A DNA stretch of 64,000 bases from Oscillatoriophycideae cyanobacterium NC_groundwater_1537_Pr4_S-0.65um_50_18 (GTDB taxonomy: Bacteria > Cyanobacteriota > Cyanobacteriia > Elainellales > Elainellaceae). Positions within the stretch are counted from its first letter, which is position 1. Each line of letters begins with the position of its first letter. Positions 43,902 through 53,280 of the stretch are shown piece after piece. The notes beneath the pieces were generated by a model. It was not told the DNA's origin. It did no database searches and saw only the letters and a program-made list of their open reading frames with translations. The stretch lies in NCBI GenBank assembly GCA_016208305.1, contig JACQYI010000009.1, positions 778,604 to 842,603 of the forward strand, written 5' to 3'. A program made the translations under genes and the position numbers.

Positions 43902-44357
43902 CTAAAGAAACTGGAAAAAATCAGGGGGAACCAACCGCAGTTCGCCCGATTTGAAGCGATCGCATTCTACCCAGAGTGCTGTAAAGGGGTTGCCCACTTC
44001 GCAAGCTTGAAACGAGTCAGCTTGATAGAAGCGATCGTCTACAAAGTCACATTGGTAAAGCTGAATTAGCTCATGCCCTGGTTTGCCGTTGTAGACAAAC
44101 AAATTTTCCAAGCATCCTATGTATTGCACGTTGGTCAACTCGGCATTGATTTCTTCTAGAAACTCCCGACGCAGAGCGGCCTCGCTGGTTTCTCCAAACT
44201 CCACCCCGCCCCCTAACGCTCGATAAAAAACTTCTTGTGCCTCTGGATTATGAGCTTCAAACACAAAGATTCGAGTTTTGTGTTTAATCAGCGCTAGCGC
44301 AGTCACGCGAATATAGGGAGGTGGCGAAAAAGTGCCTTGAGCAGCAGGTTGATTCAT
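43902..44357 (-). CDS. Nudix hydrolase
   Basis: 151 residues. The Nudix box is complete: GGGVEFGETSEAALRREF, then LEEINAEL, matching Gx5Ex7REUxEExGU with Ile-Asn near the end where Gly-Val is common. The N-terminal strand YIRVTALALIKHKTRIFVFE leads into it. Nudix enzymes cleave nucleoside diphosphates linked to X. The substrate here is undetermined; the LENLFVYNGKPGHELIQLY segment after the box is typical of general-type family members. Monocistronic, ends towards the terminator at 43842. Confidence 0.9.
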   Translation of the reverse strand: MNQPAAQGTFSPPPYIRVTALALIKHKTRIFVFEAHNPEAQEVFYRALGGGVEFGETSEAALRREFLEEINAELTNVQYIGCLENLFVYNGKPGHELIQLYQCDFVDDRFYQADSFQACEVGNPFTALWVECDRFKSGELRLVPPDFFQFL

Positions 44358-44503
44358 ACGGGTGGATCTTATTGGAGATAAACTTTAGGCAATTTCTGAA
44401 AAGAAATGAGCTTCTGGGTGGGGCAGGTTTTGCCAAAACCTAGACATCAAATCAAGCAACGATGGGCAAACCTGCCGGGAACGATGGCCTTAGTTGTATA
44501 GCC

Positions 44504-44971
44504 TTAGTTGTACTGATTGTCCTGATCATTTTCGGCAAAGCTAGCTCGCTTGCTGCCGGGAATTTTCCAGTCCTGATTTTCGCCACCGAAAATAATCCGC
44601 TCGATCGTCACATAATCCTTGCTGAGTTGGTCAAGCGCGTTGATTAAGACATCAGCCGCGATCGCGTCGGCAGTGCCTAAATCAAACCAGCAGCGCCCCC
44701 AGTTGCCCTCATACTCAAACTCGCTCATGTTGTGCATCAGTGCTACAAAGCTGTCTTCCGCCGCATCCTGGTTATATTCCAGGTAGCTGATGTCTAAGCC
44801 TGTGTCCTGTACCTGCATATTCTCGGCATTAAAGCCCCCCAGCTTACCCAGCAAAAACCAGGAATTGAAGACCTCTTCAACATACTGCTGCTCGGCCGTT
44901 GAGGGGGTATTTGTGAATTCTAGCCAAATCCACAAATCAAAAAAATCACATTCGCGGAATTCTACTTTCAT
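44504..44971 (-). CDS. DUF3531-family protein
   Basis: 155 residues, acidic. It begins [19 protein letters not shown] and contains [20 protein letters not shown] and [20 protein letters not shown], which match the conserved blocks of DUF3531, a cyanobacterial and plastid family of unknown function. No membrane segments. Its start overlaps the pyrD stop by 4 bp (ATGA), so the two are almost surely co-transcribed. Plant homologues are plastid proteins, but no biochemical role can be read from the sequence. Confidence 0.88.
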   Translation of the reverse strand: MKVEFRECDFFDLWIWLEFTNTPSTAEQQYVEEVFNSWFLLGKLGGFNAENMQVQDTGLDISYLEYNQDAAEDSFVALMHNMSEFEYEGNWGRCWFDLGTADAIAADVLINALDQLSKDYVTIERIIFGGENQDWKIPGSKRASFAENDQDNQYN

Positions 44972-46149
44972 AGGGGAGGAGATGGGGGGGTAGAGAGCGG
45001 GGATTGAAGGTCAAGGGCATTTAGCCCGATCGCCTCAGAAATATTAGACAACTGATGAGCCTCAAGCTCTTGCACTAATCCTTTTAGAATGCGGCGCACC
45101 ATCCAAGGGCCTTCATAAATCCAGCCCGTATACACTTGCAGCAGGCTGGCTCCAGCGGTAATTTTTTCCCAAGCATCAGCCGCTGTAAAAATTCCGCCGA
45201 CGCCAATAATCGGCAATTTGCCCTGTGTTTGTTGGTAAATAAACCGAATCACCTCGGTCGATCGCTGTCGCAGGGGGGCACCGCTAATGCCGCCTGCCTC
45301 CTCCTTTACCGACTTGCCTGTCGCTGCAATGATATCGGTTTGGAGGTGATCACGGCGGATAGTGGTGTTAGTGGCAATGATTCCAGCAAGCTGATAAGTC
45401 TGCGTGAGTTTGAGGACATCTGCGATCGCTTCCCATTCCAGATCGGGCGCAATTTTGATCAAGATGGGTTTGGGCACAGAGCGCCGCTGGTTGGCTTGGC
45501 AGAGGGCAGATAGAATTGGCTCAAGCTGATCGGTTGCTTGGAGCGATCGCAACCCAGGCGTATTAGGGGAAGACACATTCACCACAAAATAATCGCCCCA
45601 GTTGCTCAAAATCTCAAAGCTGTCTCGATAGTCTGCTGCGGCAGTCTCTAAAGGCGTAATTTTCGATTTTCCCAAGTTGATGCCCATCGGAATCGCAGGC
45701 GACTTTGGGTGAAGCGCCGCGATCGCCTCTAGTCTTGTAGCCAAAGCTGCCGCCCCCTGATTATTGAACCCCATACGGTTTAGCGCAGCTTGATCGATCG
45801 GTAGCCGAAACAGACGCGGCTTAGGGTTACCCGGTTGGGCATGGAGGGTGACGGTACCCAGTTCGGCAAAGCCAAACCCAAAGCCAGACCACAGGTTGGC
45901 AGCTACTCCGTCTTTGTCAAAGCCTGCTGCCAGACCAACCGGATTGGCAAACGGCAAACCCCAAAGCCGCTGCTCAAGAGCAGGATGATGAAACAGGCAG
46001 GAACGCTGCAAAAGCTGAAACAAAGGGGCAGACATGGGATGATCGGCCCACTCGTTCAGAAGGTGCAACGTTTGCTGATGCGCTTGTTCTGGATCGATTT
46101 TGAGTCCAGAAAACAGGAAAGGACGCAAAATTGATTTATAGATATCCAA
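44968..46149 (-). CDS. pyrD: Dihydroorotate dehydrogenase (quinone), class 2
   Basis: Fourth step of pyrimidine synthesis, using quinone. 393 residues. The N-terminal helical extension (about 1-60, [20 protein letters not shown]) marks the membrane-associated class 2 enzyme. The barrel then has [13 protein letters not shown] (FMN phosphate site), [23 protein letters not shown] with the catalytic Ser of the class, [10 protein letters not shown], and [27 protein letters not shown] for FMN binding. Followed by the overlapping DUF3531 gene. The last 15 residues ([13 protein letters not shown]) are low complexity. Confidence 0.96.
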   Translation of the reverse strand: MDIYKSILRPFLFSGLKIDPEQAHQQTLHLLNEWADHPMSAPLFQLLQRSCLFHHPALEQRLWGLPFANPVGLAAGFDKDGVAANLWSGFGFGFAELGTVTLHAQPGNPKPRLFRLPIDQAALNRMGFNNQGAAALATRLEAIAALHPKSPAIPMGINLGKSKITPLETAAADYRDSFEILSNWGDYFVVNVSSPNTPGLRSLQATDQLEPILSALCQANQRRSVPKPILIKIAPDLEWEAIADVLKLTQTYQLAGIIATNTTIRRDHLQTDIIAATGKSVKEEAGGISGAPLRQRSTEVIRFIYQQTQGKLPIIGVGGIFTAADAWEKITAGASLLQVYTGWIYEGPWMVRRILKGLVQELEAHQLSNISEAIGLNALDLQSPLSTPPSPPL

Positions 46150-46682
46150 AATTAGAGCTAAATAAATCTAGAAATTGAGGCTATTCTCCAGGTTAGCGGA
46201 TTAAGGCTGTGTTTCAAGCTCAATGGCCATGCTTCCAGCTCAATGGCTATGTTTCAAGCCCAATGGGTAAATCAGATAGGAAAAGCGAGTCTAAGGGAAT
46301 TCTAGAGACAATCAGGTCTGTTACAGTCAGGGCAGCAAGGGCTACAAAAATCTTGATAGATCATAAATAATGGCAATCGCACTCAATGAGGGCTGATATT
46401 TCTTGATTTTTAAGATGATTGGGTCTAATGGTTGCGTTTTAAATCAGTGAAAGCGTTACATCAGGGCACTACAGCCAGACATTTTAGCCAGAGGCTCTCT
46501 AGCCAAAAGCATCACAGTTCACCGCATCACAGCACCGTACATTTCCGGGTTGTGTCTCAAACACGCGATTGATTTTTTGAAAGGAGCGCACTGCTGCTTC
46601 CAAACCAATCAATAGCCAGAACATTACCAATTTCCGCCAGACTTTTCAGCGCGAAAAGATTGGCGGCAGGAGTCAGGTCGGC
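46150..46682. other. Intergenic region upstream of the GAF protein, with a 3 x 20 bp repeat
   Basis: 533 bp without a gene. At 46210-46269 three tandem copies of TGTTTCAAGCTCAATGGCCA-like sequence occur with several changes. The remainder shows no other structure. A ribosome binding site AGGAG precedes the GAF gene ATG. Confidence 0.6.
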
Positions 46683-49487
46683 ATGGGTTTGCAGAAAGAA
46701 CCGTCAGGACATGAAAGACAATTAGTTGCCTTAGGACGAGTTCTTCAAGCTTTGCGGGAAGAGGGAACGGTCGATGGATTAGTTAAGGCAGCACTGGATT
46801 ATCTTCAGGCTGAGTTTCACTATGCTCTGATTTGGATCGGTCTATACGATCGCGTAGATCATCGGTTATTGGGCAAAGGTGGCTATGCTCCTGCGGGTGA
46901 TGATACCTTCCTTAAGCAGCGCTATAGCCTTAACCCTGGCGATCTTCTAGAGCAGGTTGTGATTCAGCAACGACCGATCGGCATTCCCGATCTGCGCGAA
47001 GAGTCAAGAGCTGGAGAATGGCGTAGAGCTGCCCAGAAATATAGCGTTCAGGGGACGATCATTTTTCCGATTCGCCACAAAGAGGACTGCTTTGGTGTAG
47101 TGCTGCTGGGTTCGCCATTGTGGGGAACTTCGCCCCATGCCGAGGAAAAAGCCAGACTCTCAATGGTGCTGGGAGCGTTAGCGGATGGACTGTATCAAAT
47201 CGAAGACAGAAAGCAGCGCCAGATGCTCAAGCGCCCTGATCTGCCACTTCTGAGCCTGCTGGCAAAGATGCGATCGCTCCCCAATCTCAAGAAGCGCCTG
47301 GATGCCGTCATTGAGGAAACTCACCGCTTTGTGCTGCCCGATCGCACCAGCATTTACTGGTATGAGCCGCAGCAGCGCTACTTTTGGAAGCGTCAAGGCA
47401 ACCGCATGACCGAAGGCCAGTCGGACTTACGGATTCCTGTTCAGGAAGTCAACGGATTTTATCAAGCCTTGACGGCTGACCAAGTGCTGTCCATTGGCGA
47501 AGCCCAAGGTGCGCTAAAGGCCGACCTCACCGGACGCATCATGCAGTATCTCCAGGCGCGATCGCTGATTGCAGCTCCTATTCTCTATCAAGGAGAATTG
47601 CGCGGATTTTTGGCTGTAGAAGGCAATGAAGCGCGGCTGTGGTTAGAGGAAGAGAAAAACTTTATCCGAGGCGTGGCGCAGCTGATCGCTTTGGCGGCAC
47701 CTCTGGAAGAAATGGAAAATACGGTGCAGCAAGTCAAGCTAGATCAGGTGCTGACGGCAGAAGTGACGCGCGCCCTCTACAGCGAAGAGGACTGGAAAGC
47801 CATTATTCAAAAATGTGCCGACCAAGTCTGTCAGCGGCTCAATACCGAGCGATTTTTGGTGTTGCTATATGATTCTGATCTGAAGAAATTTGAAATTTGC
47901 TATCAGCAGCAGCCCAAACAGCGCCGCCCGATCGCCCAGGCTTTAGAGAATCTCAACCCGGTAGATTGGCAAATGCTGGAGCGCAGTACCGAAGCCGTTG
48001 CCGTTGAAAACCTGGAAGAAGACCTAAAGCTGATGGCATGGCGGCAGGTTTTTCTGGACTCGGAAGTGCGATCGCTCTTGGTATGCAGCACCTCAATGGG
48101 CAAAGCAATCGAGGGGTTGGTGGTGCTAGGACATGAGACAACCCGGAGCTGGAGCCGCTCAGAGCGTGACCTGGTGCGCGTGGTAGGTCAGCAAATTGGG
48201 CTGTTGCTGCATCAGTTTCAGCTTCAGCGTCAGACCGATCGCCTGCAAAAAAATTACCAGGCGGTGCAGTGGGGGCTAACCACCATGCAGCAGGCTCATC
48301 GGCTCGATCGCCTAGAGATTGCCGCCACGCAGCAAATTGCTCAGCTTTTGCAATCCCCTTTGGTGACTCTGATCACCTGGCTACCGGGACGCACTGTGGC
48401 TCAGCTAACGGCAGCCGTGGTTTCTAAGCGCCAGTTTGAGGTTGCCGCCCATGTGCCTGTGCCCATCTACACCGATGTATTGGTGCAGTGGGCCTTACAA
48501 ACCGACGGACTGCTGACCGTCAGTATTGACGATATTTCACCCGAAACCCGCCAATGGCTGTGCGGCGCTGACATTGGTCAGGTGTTGGTGATGACCCTCC
48601 GCACCGATCCTGAGCATGAGCCAGCAGGCATTATTTTGGTGGGCGATGTGGCCGGACGGGCGTGGACAGAGCAGCAGCTCAGCGCATTTGGCACTTTGAC
48701 CAGCCAGTTGGGCTGGGGTCGCCGCTATCTGCTGCTTACCGAAATTCTGTCTGAGCAACGAGAAAAGCTAGAGCAGCTCAACTGGTACAAACAGCGCCGC
48801 TTAGAGGAAACCTATCGCATTTTGGGGGCAGGCGTGCGGCGGCTGAATGAGCTGAGCCATCAAAAAGATGGGGCGTCTAGCATGCGCTATCAGCAAATTT
48901 TGCGGCATTTGGGCGGAACCCTGACTGCTCTGACGCCTGTGCTCAAGCATGAGCAATGGCAGTTTCAGTGCGATTATGAAACAATTCCTTTGGCTAGCTT
49001 GCTCAGGCGATCGCTAGAGCGGCTAGATGCTGTGATTAAGCAGCGTCAGCTCTGGTCTCAAGTCCACAACGATGCCAGTGTCAATATCGGGGGCGATGTG
49101 CCCAAGATTGAATTTGTGCTGCTGGAAATTCTGACGGCGGCCTGCTACCGCTCGGTGTCGGGCGGAAGACTTGACATTTGGTGCCGACAGATCGATTCAC
49201 AGTGGCTAGAGCTATCGATTACCGACAATGGCACAGTGGAACCCCGGCTGCTAGAAGAGTTGGAAATGGGGCGATCGAGCGACTTGCTGCTGCCCTCAAC
49301 GCTAGAGCATCCGCCTGGGCTGCATCTGGCCATTTGCAAATCGGTCATGACTCGCCTGGGCGGAGAGTTTAATTTTTATCGGCTAGAAGATGGGCGACTG
49401 TTTAGCGGGTTGCTGATCCCGATCGCCGCAGGCACCTCTCAAAATCAGATTTCGCGTACCGAAGGAGAAGTCACAGGTTTTTTCTAA
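46683..49487 (+). CDS. Large multi-GAF protein with a degenerate histidine-kinase ATPase end
   Basis: 934 residues, no membrane segment. At least three, probably four GAF-like domains are visible: about 14-180 (YALIWIGLYDRVDHRLLG to VLGALADGLYQIE), 200-345 (RTSIYWYEPQQRYFWKRQG to AQLIALAAPLEEM), 360-520 (TERFLVLLYDSDLKKFEICY), and perhaps 540-700. No Cys-His bilin-binding motif of phytochrome-like type was found. The last 150 residues resemble a HATPase_c region: SITDNGTVEPRL looks like the G1 box, and a GLHLAICKSVMTRLGGEF segment like G2. The N box (EILTAACYRS) lacks the usual Asn, and a HisKA His box was not found. It may therefore be a sensory scaffold rather than an active kinase. Confidence 0.78.
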   Translation: MGLQKEPSGHERQLVALGRVLQALREEGTVDGLVKAALDYLQAEFHYALIWIGLYDRVDHRLLGKGGYAPAGDDTFLKQRYSLNPGDLLEQVVIQQRPIGIPDLREESRAGEWRRAAQKYSVQGTIIFPIRHKEDCFGVVLLGSPLWGTSPHAEEKARLSMVLGALADGLYQIEDRKQRQMLKRPDLPLLSLLAKMRSLPNLKKRLDAVIEETHRFVLPDRTSIYWYEPQQRYFWKRQGNRMTEGQSDLRIPVQEVNGFYQALTADQVLSIGEAQGALKADLTGRIMQYLQARSLIAAPILYQGELRGFLAVEGNEARLWLEEEKNFIRGVAQLIALAAPLEEMENTVQQVKLDQVLTAEVTRALYSEEDWKAIIQKCADQVCQRLNTERFLVLLYDSDLKKFEICYQQQPKQRRPIAQALENLNPVDWQMLERSTEAVAVENLEEDLKLMAWRQVFLDSEVRSLLVCSTSMGKAIEGLVVLGHETTRSWSRSERDLVRVVGQQIGLLLHQFQLQRQTDRLQKNYQAVQWGLTTMQQAHRLDRLEIAATQQIAQLLQSPLVTLITWLPGRTVAQLTAAVVSKRQFEVAAHVPVPIYTDVLVQWALQTDGLLTVSIDDISPETRQWLCGADIGQVLVMTLRTDPEHEPAGIILVGDVAGRAWTEQQLSAFGTLTSQLGWGRRYLLLTEILSEQREKLEQLNWYKQRRLEETYRILGAGVRRLNELSHQKDGASSMRYQQILRHLGGTLTALTPVLKHEQWQFQCDYETIPLASLLRRSLERLDAVIKQRQLWSQVHNDASVNIGGDVPKIEFVLLEILTAACYRSVSGGRLDIWCRQIDSQWLELSITDNGTVEPRLLEELEMGRSSDLLLPSTLEHPPGLHLAICKSVMTRLGGEFNFYRLEDGRLFSGLLIPIAAGTSQNQISRTEGEVTGFF

Positions 49488-49798
49488 TCTAGAGGTTAGA
49501 CCGCTTCAGTCTATATCTATCGACTTGATCCCTTAGCGCTTGGGGCTAAATCTGGGGCTAAGCGGGCAGAGATTGCTGGGTTTTGCGTAACAGCAACTCA
49601 ATCATGCCTCCAGAGGGTGAGGATCGCCTGGAAGCCGCATTTTTGTGTTGACCTCTGGAGAAGGCAGGCTGGGTAAGGGCTTGAGCCTGGGTAAGGTTGG
49701 AAGAATTGGCGGGTGATATACTATTCACGAGACTTACGATCGACCTATGGAGATCTGCTGTCTGAATGCTTCTCTGGGCAAGGCTCCCTGAGAGGTCT
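49488..49798 (+). promoter_or_regulatory. Candidate CRISPR leader
   Basis: 311 bp between the GAF gene and the first repeat. The orientation of the repeats (crRNA handle GAAAC at the right) puts the leader on this side. No gene, and no clear promoter could be selected by eye. Confidence 0.45.
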
Positions 49799-51731
49799 GC
49801 TTACCGATTAGCTCAAATCGGATTAGTTGAAAACAAAACTGTTGAGAACATGATCAACCACACGAGCAGAACTTGCTTACCGATTAGCTCAAATCGGATT
49901 AGTTGAAAACCATTCCTTATCGCTGGAAATCTGAAGCCTTAAGACTCCTGCTTACCGATTAGCTCAAATCGGATTAGTTGGAAACAACACAGCGTTGTTT
50001 TCCGCTGCTTGAATAAAAAGCACTGCTTACCGATTAGCTCAAATCGGATTAGTTGGAAACATTTCATCTAGGCGATAATGACCACGCACTGTCAAGGCGT
50101 AGTGCTTACCGATTAGCTCAAATCGGATTAGTTGGAAACTTTAAAACAGGAAGAATCCATAAAATCGTTGCATCCTGGCTTACCGATTAGCTCAAATCGG
50201 ATTAGTTGGAAACAAGTGGTGAATTTATTTCCAAGGGTTGCAGGTGTATCGCTTACCGATTAGCTCAAATCGGATTAGTTGGAAACTAGCGGTCATCGCG
50301 TTTTGGGACGTGATAACCACATCGATTGCTTACCGATTAGCTCAAATCGGATTAGTTGGAAACGGAATCGTGAACAGCACCGGAGCGTTGAGATCGGGGT
50401 TTGGCTTACCGATTAGCTCAAATCGGATTAGTTGGAAACTTAACTCGCGAGCGTTATCTTTGTCATCTTCGCGTATCGGGTGCTTACCGATTAGCTCAAA
50501 TCGGATTAGTTGGAAACGTTGCGAATGCCGAGGGGGCAAATGCGAAAGTACCAGCAGCTTACCGATTAGCTCAAATCGGATTTGTTGGAAACCCGTTTCA
50601 GTAGGAGCAACTACGACGGCGATATCGGGTTCGCTTACCGATTAGCTCAAATCGGATTTGTTGGAAACAGCATTTGTTCCGGCGAAGCGATTAAATGCCC
50701 CGAAGACAGCTTACCGATTAGCTCAAATCGGATTAGTTGGAAACATGCATTTCACTCGCGTGAGTGATTGTTTGAACTAGCGTGAGCTTACCGATTAGCT
50801 CAAATCGGATTTGTTGGAAACTGTTCTTGCTGCATTTGCTGCCACTGATTCTGACACTGACTTGGCTTACCGATTAGCTCAAATCGGATTTGTTGGAAAC
50901 CCACGGACGATAATTTGAGGTTGAACGATCGCTTGCATCTGTGCTTACCGATTAGCTCAAATCGGATTTGTTGGAAACCAAAGTTACCGACACGACCAGG
51001 TTGAGCTGGAAGTGCGGGATTGCTTACCGATTAGCTCAAATCGGATTTGTTGGAAACACATCACGTATATCTTCCGCAGTTTGCTTTGCAGCAGGCTTAC
51101 CGATTAGCTCAAATCGGATTTGTTGGAAACACAAGCTTCGTTCTAGAGGGTTGATGGTAAATTTGGGGCTTACCGATTAGCTCAAATCGGATTTGTTGGA
51201 AACTTTTGTTGCTGAATGTTCACTCTCTGGCACTTGCCCTTTTGGCTTACCGATTAGCTCAAATCGGATTTGTTGGAAACATTGCCACAAGATCCGCAAG
51301 GGTTCCTGTGTATCCCTTTGGCTTACCGATTAGCTCAAATCGGATTTGTTGGAAACGGATTTCGCAGCGACAATACCATAGCAGCGTCTGCATCTGCTTA
51401 CCGATTAGCTCAAATCGGATTTGTTGGAAACGTGGAGACGATATCGGTAATGCTGGCTGGTGACATAATATGCTTACCGATTAGCTCAAATCGGATTTGT
51501 TGGAAACTCAGGGTCGAGGATTTCAACCCAAGTGACTTTCGTAGGCTTACCGATTAGCTCAAATCGGATTTGTTGGAAACGGAAACTGCTTCTTTACAAC
51601 CTCGACAATTCGCGCTTACCGATTAGCTCAAATCGGATTTGTTGAAAACGGCAGAACGCTTGTGCAAGCACTCACGTTCATGTCTGCTCCGGGAAGCTTA
51701 CCGATTAGCTCAAATCGGATTAGTTGAAAAC
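49799..51731 (+). CRISPR. CRISPR array: 26 repeats of 36 bp, 25 spacers
   Basis: The repeat starts GCTTACCGATTAGCTCAAAT and ends CGGATTAGTTGGAAAC (36 bp). The inner palindrome CCGATT-AGCTCA-AATCGG can form a hairpin. Spacers are 33-46 bp, mostly 37-43. Repeat variants lie in blocks: repeats 1-2 end TTAGTTGAAAAC, 3-10 TTAGTTGGAAAC, 11-12 TTTGTTGGAAAC, 13 again TTAGTTGGAAAC, 14-24 TTTGTTGGAAAC, 25 TTTGTTGAAAAC, and 26 TTAGTTGAAAAC. No cas gene is present in the window, so subtype cannot be assigned; repeats of about 36-37 bp ending GAAAC are common for type I-D and III in cyanobacteria. Some spacers hold CGATCG words, hinting at cyanobacterial or cyanophage targets. Transcription is presumed left to right. 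The next gene on the right (51772-52341) ends 40 bp after the array on the other strand. Confidence 0.98.
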
Positions 51732-51737
51732 CCACGG

Positions 51738-51770
51738 ACGATCGCTCCTGACTAAACTCAAGAGCGATCG
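51738..51770. terminator. Hairpin after the CRISPR array
   Basis: CGATCGCTC and GAGCGATCG form an inverted pair around a loop of about 14 nt, directly between the last repeat and the convergent HTH gene stop. It may end both transcripts; no T run is obvious. The stem is made of HIP1 half-words, so it could be incidental. Confidence 0.45.
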
Positions 51771-51771
51771 C

Positions 51772-52341
51772 CTACTCTTGGGGCGATCGAATTGGCATAT
51801 CTTGATCGATGCCATACAGCTTGAGTAGGGGAGTTGGGTCTTTGTCGGCAAACAGGTAAGCGCTCATTTTGCTGAGTTCGGCAAAGGTGGGTACTCGTCC
51901 CTGCAAAATATCGCGCATATCGCTGAGGGGCAATTTGCAGGCGCGGGCAAAGGCTTCTAGGCTGGTGTTGCGCATTTGCTGCTTGAGGAAGGCGATCGCT
52001 TCTGGGAAGGCAGAGTAGGTGCCTGCCGCCTCTGCCATGCGCCACATTTCCTCGTAGGGGTTTTGCTGTTCGCAGGCAATACGCAAAAAATCTTCTAACT
52101 GATAGGGTTTGCCGTCAGGATGGCGAATGATTTCTAAACGGGCGATCGCCCAGAGCAAACCCACGGCTGGCTCTAGGCCGACACCATCTCGCAAACGCTG
52201 GATCTTGGGAACGTTGGTGGTATGGCCGACGCGATCGCACTGCTCGACGAGCTTGGGCATCGATAAGCCTGTCTCATCCATTGTTTCTCGGATGAAGTCT
52301 CCTAGATGCCGGATACCTGTGCGGGTAAAGTCATAGCGCAT
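51772..52341 (-). CDS. Putative helix-turn-helix protein adjoining the CRISPR array
   Basis: About 189 residues from ATG 52341 (MRYDFTRTGIRHLGDF). The frame is open to 52419, but that part is Gln-rich and unlike the rest. Two segments look like XRE-type helix-turn-helix: one near 20-60 (LSMPKLVEQCDRVGHTTNVPKI) and one near 130-165 (NTSLEAFARACKLPLSDMRDIL). The middle holds LEIIRHPDGKPYQLEDFLRI. I do not recognise a named family. It converges on the array and could be a regulator, a plasmid-type maintenance protein, or unrelated. Nothing in it resembles a Cas protein. Confidence 0.6.
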   Translation of the reverse strand: MRYDFTRTGIRHLGDFIRETMDETGLSMPKLVEQCDRVGHTTNVPKIQRLRDGVGLEPAVGLLWAIARLEIIRHPDGKPYQLEDFLRIACEQQNPYEEMWRMAEAAGTYSAFPEAIAFLKQQMRNTSLEAFARACKLPLSDMRDILQGRVPTFAELSKMSAYLFADKDPTPLLKLYGIDQDMPIRSPQE

Positions 52342-52528
52342 GGCGGGTTGAGATTGAGGCTGTTGTTGAGTTGTGATTCTGATTCGCCAAAAAGAGTTGA
52401 TTTTAGATTGACATCCCAAATGCAGTGTGAGATTTTAGACTTATCGTAAAAAGATATTTGAATATTACATATCAAATTTGATATTTAGTCAAGTATCTAA
52501 TTCACATTAGACTATCTAGCCTTCATGA

Positions 52529-52702
52529 CTAAATTTTGCCTTCTGCCTTTGCTCGATCCAGAGCTTCTCGAATCAAGCGTTGAGCCATTTTTCCTTCCGA
52601 TCGCTCCTCAATTTTTGCCAATTTTCTAAGGAGAACTCTTTCTTCGGGTGTTAAAGGAATGCTCAAACGTTGAACATCCTGACTTGAATCATTTTGGGTC
52701 AT
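52529..52702 (-). CDS. Small ribbon-helix-helix-like protein, 57 residues
   Basis: Complete frame ATG 52702 to TAG 52529. It begins MTQNDSSQDVQRLSIPLTPE, then has EERVLLRKLAKIEERSEGKM and AQRLIREALDRAKAEGKI. The pattern, a short beta strand (VQRLSIPLT) followed by two helices, is that of ribbon-helix-helix DNA-binding proteins such as CopG-type antitoxins. No toxin partner is visible next to it. It would otherwise be missed because of its size. It lies 187 bp upstream of the HTH gene, in the same direction. Confidence 0.6.
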   Translation of the reverse strand: MTQNDSSQDVQRLSIPLTPEERVLLRKLAKIEERSEGKMAQRLIREALDRAKAEGKI

Positions 52703-52834
52703 CTTGGGTCATTTTGATTCAGTGGTAGAAAAAACAATTTCTGTGATTTAATACAAAACAAGCTAGAGCCAGTGCGTCCCCTGGAAAGTTCTGCACTGGC
52801 TCTGGTTCCAACTTGCATTGGAGACAAATTTATT

Positions 52835-53032
52835 ATGCCGTATGACCAGCGCCTTCAGCCTTGGGTCGTCGTTTTGCTGCTGCCTAAAATGCAGCGGGTC
52901 GATGTGGCTCGGTTTCACAGCTTTTCGGATGCCGAAGGCTACGCCCAAGTGATGCGGAGGCTCAACCCCGATCGCACCTATGAGGTTATGTTTGATCCGC
53001 TTGATCCGCCCGAAGGCGATCGAGAGAATTAG
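52835..53032 (+). CDS. Small hypothetical protein, 65 residues
   Basis: ATG 52835 (MPYDQRLQPWVVVLLLPKMQ) is preceded by GGAGA about 10 bp upstream, better than the frame start at 52772. The remainder reads RVDVARFHSFSDAEGYAQVM and ends in an acidic tail with DPLDPPEGDREN. A beta-alpha-beta build is likely, with no membrane segment. I do not recognise the family; small proteins of this type are common in cyanobacteria. The region 53033-53232 to the right has no gene. Confidence 0.6.
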   Translation: MPYDQRLQPWVVVLLLPKMQRVDVARFHSFSDAEGYAQVMRRLNPDRTYEVMFDPLDPPEGDREN

Positions 53033-53280
53033 CTGCCTGTACCTGGATGTAAATTAATTAAATGTAACTAAATGTGACCAGGGCTGCTGACAGGAAAGTG
53101 GGTCAGTGATATTGCCTAATTTCGACCAATTCTCCGGTAGAGCGATCGCTAATGCAGAAAAATCTGTAGACTATATGGCTAGTCAAACGGATAACGGGTC
53201 AGAATGACGGCTGACCCAAATGATGACAAGCGGTGTTCCAGGCGGCGGTGTGTTGGGAGAGTGATTCATTGTTCAAGCGT

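Noticed and set aside
50238..51557. Several open frames with repeated YRLAQIGFVGN or LPISSNRICWK peptides
   Set aside because: Translations of CRISPR repeats, not proteins.
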